DNA of 11,586 bases from CAZFHZ01 sp964519015 (GTDB lineage Bacteria > Blakebacterota > Blakebacteria > Blakebacterales > CAYUVJ01). Under the pieces are notes generated by a model that saw only the letters and a program-made list of their open reading frames with translations, ran no database searches and was not told where the DNA came from. The translations under genes and the position numbers were made by a program. The DNA lies in assembly GCA_964519015.1 (NCBI GenBank), contig CAZFHZ010000102.1, positions 1 through 11,586 on the forward strand, given 5' to 3'. This document shows, piece after piece, positions 8,797 through 11,586 of the stretch (within the stretch, counting starts at the first letter, position 1; each line of letters opens with the position of its first letter).

Positions 8797-10047
8797 TCAC
8801 GGTCCGAGGGCACCGATCGGAATCACCGCTACGGCGTCATCCCGTACGTAGCCATAGCCGGTTCCGATGATTACGGCCAGAAGAGCCGGGGCGCCGCATC
8901 TGCCGGCATCTACACGCTCGGCGAACTTCAGCAGGTTTGATACCCCCTCCTCCACATATCCCGCTCCAAGTTTGACCTCGAACGCCGCCCAGCGGCCATC
9001 CGCCGTCTCCACGATGGCATCGATCTCCAAACCGGTGTTATCACGATACTGGAAGACTTCGGCATCGGCTGCCCGGGCATATACACGCAAGTCACGGACG
9101 ACCAACGACTCGAACAGGAGACCGAGCAGGTTCAAGTCTTTCAATAGACGATCCGGCGTGGCCCGAAGCGCGGCCACGGCCAGGGAAGGATCCACGAAAT
9201 GGCGCTTCGGTGCGTGTCGCAGGATCGACTTCGAACGCAGGTGGGGTGCCCAGGCCGGTTGATCCTCTACAATCATGAGGCGCTCGAGCGCGGTCAAGTA
9301 CTCTCGGACCGTGTCATCATCCAGTGCACCATCAGCCCCACCGGCATCAGCAGCGAGGGTTGTGGCCGCGGCATGGGTCGACACATTGCGTGCCAGCGAC
9401 CGCAGCAACCGACCGACCTTCTCGGGATCCCGTCGGGTCATGGCGACTCGCCCGATATCGGTTCGCCGTATCTCCTCGAGGTAGTCACGAACCGCCCGTA
9501 ATGACTGGCGCAGGCTGTAGTTGAGGAAGCCCGGCCAGCCTCCGACCGCGACTCGTTCTGCGATTGCGGGGACCGTCAAACCAGGATCCGGACATCGCGG
9601 CAGTTCGCCGCCGAGCAGTCGCTGCAGTGACACGGCTCCGTTGGCGTGCCCTGTCTCGAACAGGGTCATCGGCCGCATTCGGAGGCGCGTGAGCCGTGCG
9701 GCACCGGTGTGTCGTGTGACTTCGTCGGCCGGAACAGCCGATCCGGTCAGGATGAACTGTCCGGGCTTCCCGCGGTCATCCACGGCGCGACGGACATGAT
9801 TCCAGATGGCCGGTTCCAACTGCCATTCGTCGATGAGACGGGGCACCCGACCTTCCAGCACGAGTGCGGGATCGACAGCGACTGCCTGGCGGGCGTTCTG
9901 ATCCACATCCAGAAGAACCTCACTGGCAGCGACTTGCCTGGCAGTGGATGTCTTCCCACAGGCCTTGGGACCTTCGATGACGACGGCACCGGTCGAGGAG
10001 AGGCATGCGACCAATTCAACATCAGCAATACGGGCACGGTAATTCAT
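8797..10047 (-). CDS. DUF4143-type AAA ATPase with PD-(D/E)xK-like C-terminus
   Basis: This 416-residue protein has the architecture of the AAA_14/DUF4143 group. The N-terminal P-loop ATPase has Walker A GPKACGKT (26-33), Walker B RLIDE (70-74, followed by WQ) and a sensor-1-like FILTGSA (98-104). The C-terminal DUF4143 part has GLEIDAIVE (339-347, with E341 and D343) and FEVKLG (356-361, with E357 and K359), the spacing expected of a PD-(D/E)xK fold. The ending, VIPIGALGP, is common in actinobacterial members as I remember them. These proteins are widespread and often mobile; their cellular role is not established, and nuclease activity is inferred from the motif only. The ATG at 10047 is preceded by AGGGA as a modest ribosome binding site. 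The gene stands alone, convergent with the synthase and divergent from the aldolase gene, and no toxin or antitoxin partner is visible. It looks intact. Confidence 0.9.
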   Translation of the reverse strand: MNYRARIADVELVACLSSTGAVVIEGPKACGKTSTARQVAASEVLLDVDQNARQAVAVDPALVLEGRVPRLIDEWQLEPAIWNHVRRAVDDRGKPGQFILTGSAVPADEVTRHTGAARLTRLRMRPMTLFETGHANGAVSLQRLLGGELPRCPDPGLTVPAIAERVAVGGWPGFLNYSLRQSLRAVRDYLEEIRRTDIGRVAMTRRDPEKVGRLLRSLARNVSTHAAATTLAADAGGADGALDDDTVREYLTALERLMIVEDQPAWAPHLRSKSILRHAPKRHFVDPSLAVAALRATPDRLLKDLNLLGLLFESLVVRDLRVYARAADAEVFQYRDNTGLEIDAIVETADGRWAAFEVKLGAGYVEEGVSNLLKFAERVDAGRCGAPALLAVIIGTGYGYVRDDAVAVIPIGALGP

Positions 10048-10108
10048 CGTTCCCTGCTCTTGATCAGGCTTTGTCCCGAAAAGACGTTAACACGTTCTCA
10101 GACAAGAT

Positions 10109-10138
10109 ATTATGTTTCAGCAACAGGGTGATTGTATT
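10109..10138 (-). promoter_or_regulatory. Possible promoter for the DUF4143 ATPase
   Basis: On the minus strand, CATAAT (10114 to 10109; 5/6 to TATAAT) lies 18 bases after AATACA (10138 to 10133; 3/6 to TTGACA). It would give a leader of about 55 bases before the ATG at 10047. The -35 element is poor. The position in the AT-rich divergent region supports it only loosely. Confidence 0.25.
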
Positions 10139-10176
10139 GACACGCCAGGGAAATTGCAACAACAACAGCCGTAATA

Positions 10177-10206
10177 TTGTAACGTTTACACTCGGGACAA
10201 TATAAT
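10177..10206 (+). promoter_or_regulatory. Sigma-70-like promoter for the rhaD-type gene
   Basis: TTGTAA at 10177-10182 (4/6 match to TTGACA) is followed after 18 bases by a perfect TATAAT at 10201-10206. The predicted transcript starts near 10213, about 85 bases before the ATG at 10298. This is the best promoter-like sequence in the window. It lies in an AT-rich patch that contrasts with the GC-rich genes, and the inverted repeat at 10178-10190 overlaps its -35 hexamer and spacer. Confidence 0.55.
10178..10190. promoter_or_regulatory. Candidate operator: TGTAA-N3-TTACA inverted repeat
   Basis: TGTAA (10178-10182) and TTACA (10186-10190) are perfect inverted arms separated by CGT. The site overlaps the -35 hexamer and the spacer of the promoter at 10177-10206, where a bound repressor would block RNA polymerase. 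The TGTAA..TTACA arms with a central CG recall operators of LacI-family sugar regulators, one of the families known to control sugar catabolism genes. No regulator gene is visible in the window, so the link is inference. Confidence 0.45.
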
Positions 10207-10297
10207 AATCGCCCAGGCTGGAGAACTCCGCCCCGGTGCTGTACCCCCGGCGAGCGCTCTGGTAGGATGAGCAGCACTATCGATCCATCAGGACCGC

Positions 10298-11586
10298 ATG
10301 CGGGGAGAGCGCACCGTGCACGGGGAACCAATCTGGGACGAGGGTCGGGCGGCCGGTCTCGGTCCGCTGGAACGGCTGGTCTACCGTTCCAACCTGCTCG
10401 GCGCCGACCGGCGCATCACCAACACGGGCGGGGGGAACACCTCCACCAAGGCTCGCGAGCGCGACCCGTTGACCGGTGCCGAGGTCGAGGTGCTCTGGGT
10501 GAAGGGGAGCGGGGGCGACCTGCGCACCGCCGGTCCGGGCAACTTCGCCTCGCTCTACCTCGACCGGCTGCGGGATCTCGAGGCGGTCTATGAGACCGGC
10601 GGGGAGCGGGGACCCAAGACCGAGGCGGAGGACCGCCTGGTCGCCCTCTACCCCCACTGCACCTTCGGCCTCAACCCCCGCGCCGCCTCGATCGACACCC
10701 CCCTTCACGCTTTCCTGCCGGCGCGCTGCATCGACCACATGCATCCCGATGCGGTCATCGCGGTAGCCGCCTGCCGCCATGGGGAGGAGCTGACCGCCGA
10801 GATCTGGGGAGGGGAGGTGGCCTGGGCCCCCTGGCAGCGCCCCGGGTTCGACCTGGGGCTGATGGTGCGGGAGCTCGACCGCAGCCGGCCCGGCCTGAAG
10901 GGAATCGTGCTCGGCCAGCACGGGCTGCTGAGCTGGGGGGAGGACGACCGATCCTGCTGTGAGAGCACCCTTGAACTGATCGATCGGGCGACCCGCTTCA
11001 TTGCCGCCCGCGAGCGCGGAGTGGAGACCTTCGGCGGGCCCCTCCATGACCAACTGCCCGCGGAGCGGAGGCGCGAGCTGCTGGTCGCCCTGCTCCCCTG
11101 GCTGCGTGGGCTCCTCTCCCGCACCTCGCGGATGATCGCCACCGTGCAGGACGACGAGGCGATGCTCCGCTTCACCGGGAGCCGTGACGCCCCCCGGCTG
11201 GCCGCCCTGGGCACCTCCTGCCCCGACCATTTCCTGCGCACCAAGATCAAGCCGCTCTTCATCCCCTGGGACCCGGCCGGCGGGGACCTGGCAGGATTGA
11301 TGACGCTCCTGGAGGAGGGGGTGGAGAGCTACCGGGAGGAGTACCGGGCCTACTACGAGCGTTGCCGCCGGCCCGACTCCCCGCCGATGCGGGAGGCTGC
11401 TCCGACGGTGGTGCTCATCCCCGGCCTGGGCATGATCGCCTGGGGGAAGACCAAGAGCGAGTCGCGTGTCACCGCCGAATTCTACGTCGCCGCCGTGGAG
11501 GTGATGCGGGGGGCCGAGGCCCTCGGCGGCTACGTCGCCCTGCCCGAGCAGGAGGCCTTCGACATCGAGTACTGGGCGCTCGAGGA
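10298..11586 (+). CDS. rhaD: Bifunctional rhamnulose-1-phosphate aldolase/short-chain dehydrogenase (3' partial)
   Basis: The frame stays open to the window end and gives about 429 residues: the class II aldolase half of the RhaD-type aldolase/dehydrogenase fusion. The aldolase splits rhamnulose-1-phosphate into dihydroxyacetone phosphate and lactaldehyde; the fused dehydrogenase is thought to act on the lactaldehyde. Evidence, numbered from the ATG at 10298: YRSNLLGADRR, phosphate-binding GGGNTS (44-49), VKGSGGDL (68-75), zinc-ligand HMH (H147, H149) and H208 in GQHGLLSWG. The segment VVLIPGLGMIAWGKTKSESR, then FDIEYWALE at the very end, is the usual linker before the Rossmann domain, which lies outside the window. 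The ATG has only AGGA four bases upstream; the in-frame GTG at 10316 has GGGGAG at a better eight-base spacing and may be the true start. Related fusions act on other deoxysugar phosphates, so L-rhamnose is the likely but not the only possible substrate. It probably starts a sugar-catabolic operon. Confidence 0.9.
   Translation, partial: MRGERTVHGEPIWDEGRAAGLGPLERLVYRSNLLGADRRITNTGGGNTSTKARERDPLTGAEVEVLWVKGSGGDLRTAGPGNFASLYLDRLRDLEAVYETGGERGPKTEAEDRLVALYPHCTFGLNPRAASIDTPLHAFLPARCIDHMHPDAVIAVAACRHGEELTAEIWGGEVAWAPWQRPGFDLGLMVRELDRSRPGLKGIVLGQHGLLSWGEDDRSCCESTLELIDRATRFIAARERGVETFGGPLHDQLPAERRRELLVALLPWLRGLLSRTSRMIATVQDDEAMLRFTGSRDAPRLAALGTSCPDHFLRTKIKPLFIPWDPAGGDLAGLMTLLEEGVESYREEYRAYYERCRRPDSPPMREAAPTVVLIPGLGMIAWGKTKSESRVTAEFYVAAVEVMRGAEALGGYVALPEQEAFDIEYWALE

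Noticed and set aside
10137..10142. Perfect TTGACA hexamer on the plus strand
   Set aside because: No TATAAT-like hexamer lies 16-19 bases downstream; the sequence there is CAACAACAAC. The pair at 10177/10201 is much better.

Overview
The window is GC-rich DNA, apart from one AT-rich intergenic stretch, and carries four protein genes; two of them run off the ends. Gene content points to a Gram-negative-type bacterium, probably an uncultured soil or sediment lineage. The evidence is a C-terminal tail like that of DUF5916 proteins, which are predicted outer-membrane barrels common in Gemmatimonadota, Acidobacteriota and Bacteroidota, and a cyclic beta-1,2-glucan synthase, an inner-membrane enzyme that makes periplasmic glucans. 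The phylum cannot be fixed from this sequence.

Layout: 1-177 is the 3' end of a DUF5916-like gene on the plus strand. 178-393 is a leader with a weak promoter candidate, a stem-loop and a near-perfect Shine-Dalgarno sequence before a TTG start. 394-8631 is one very large gene (2745 aa), a full-length NdvB/ChvB/Cgs-type synthase. It has an N-terminal region, a membrane-embedded GT84 glucosyltransferase, a glycoamylase-like cyclisation domain and a two-lobed GH94 phosphorylase region. 8632-8796 is a convergent intergenic gap. 8797-10047, on the minus strand, is a DUF4143-type AAA ATPase with a PD-(D/E)xK-like C-terminal motif. 10048-10297 is a divergent AT-rich intergenic region with a good sigma-70-like promoter and an inverted repeat. 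10298 to the end is the aldolase half of a bifunctional rhamnulose-1-phosphate aldolase/short-chain dehydrogenase.

The genes do not form one pathway. The synthase appears to be a single-gene unit that polymerises, trims and cyclises beta-1,2-glucan in one polypeptide. The ATPase is an orphan of unknown cellular role. The rhaD-type gene belongs to L-rhamnose or other deoxysugar catabolism and probably heads a unit that continues beyond the window.

The least expected observation is a 29-bp direct repeat (28/29 identical). One copy covers the stop codon of the DUF5916-like gene (152-180) and the other lies just downstream of the synthase (8674-8702). The copies bracket the synthase gene and its leader, as if that 8.5-kb segment had been inserted at, or rearranged around, the 3' end of the DUF5916-like gene. 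I found no tRNA, rRNA, CRISPR array, transposase or integrase, and no convincing new multi-gene system.
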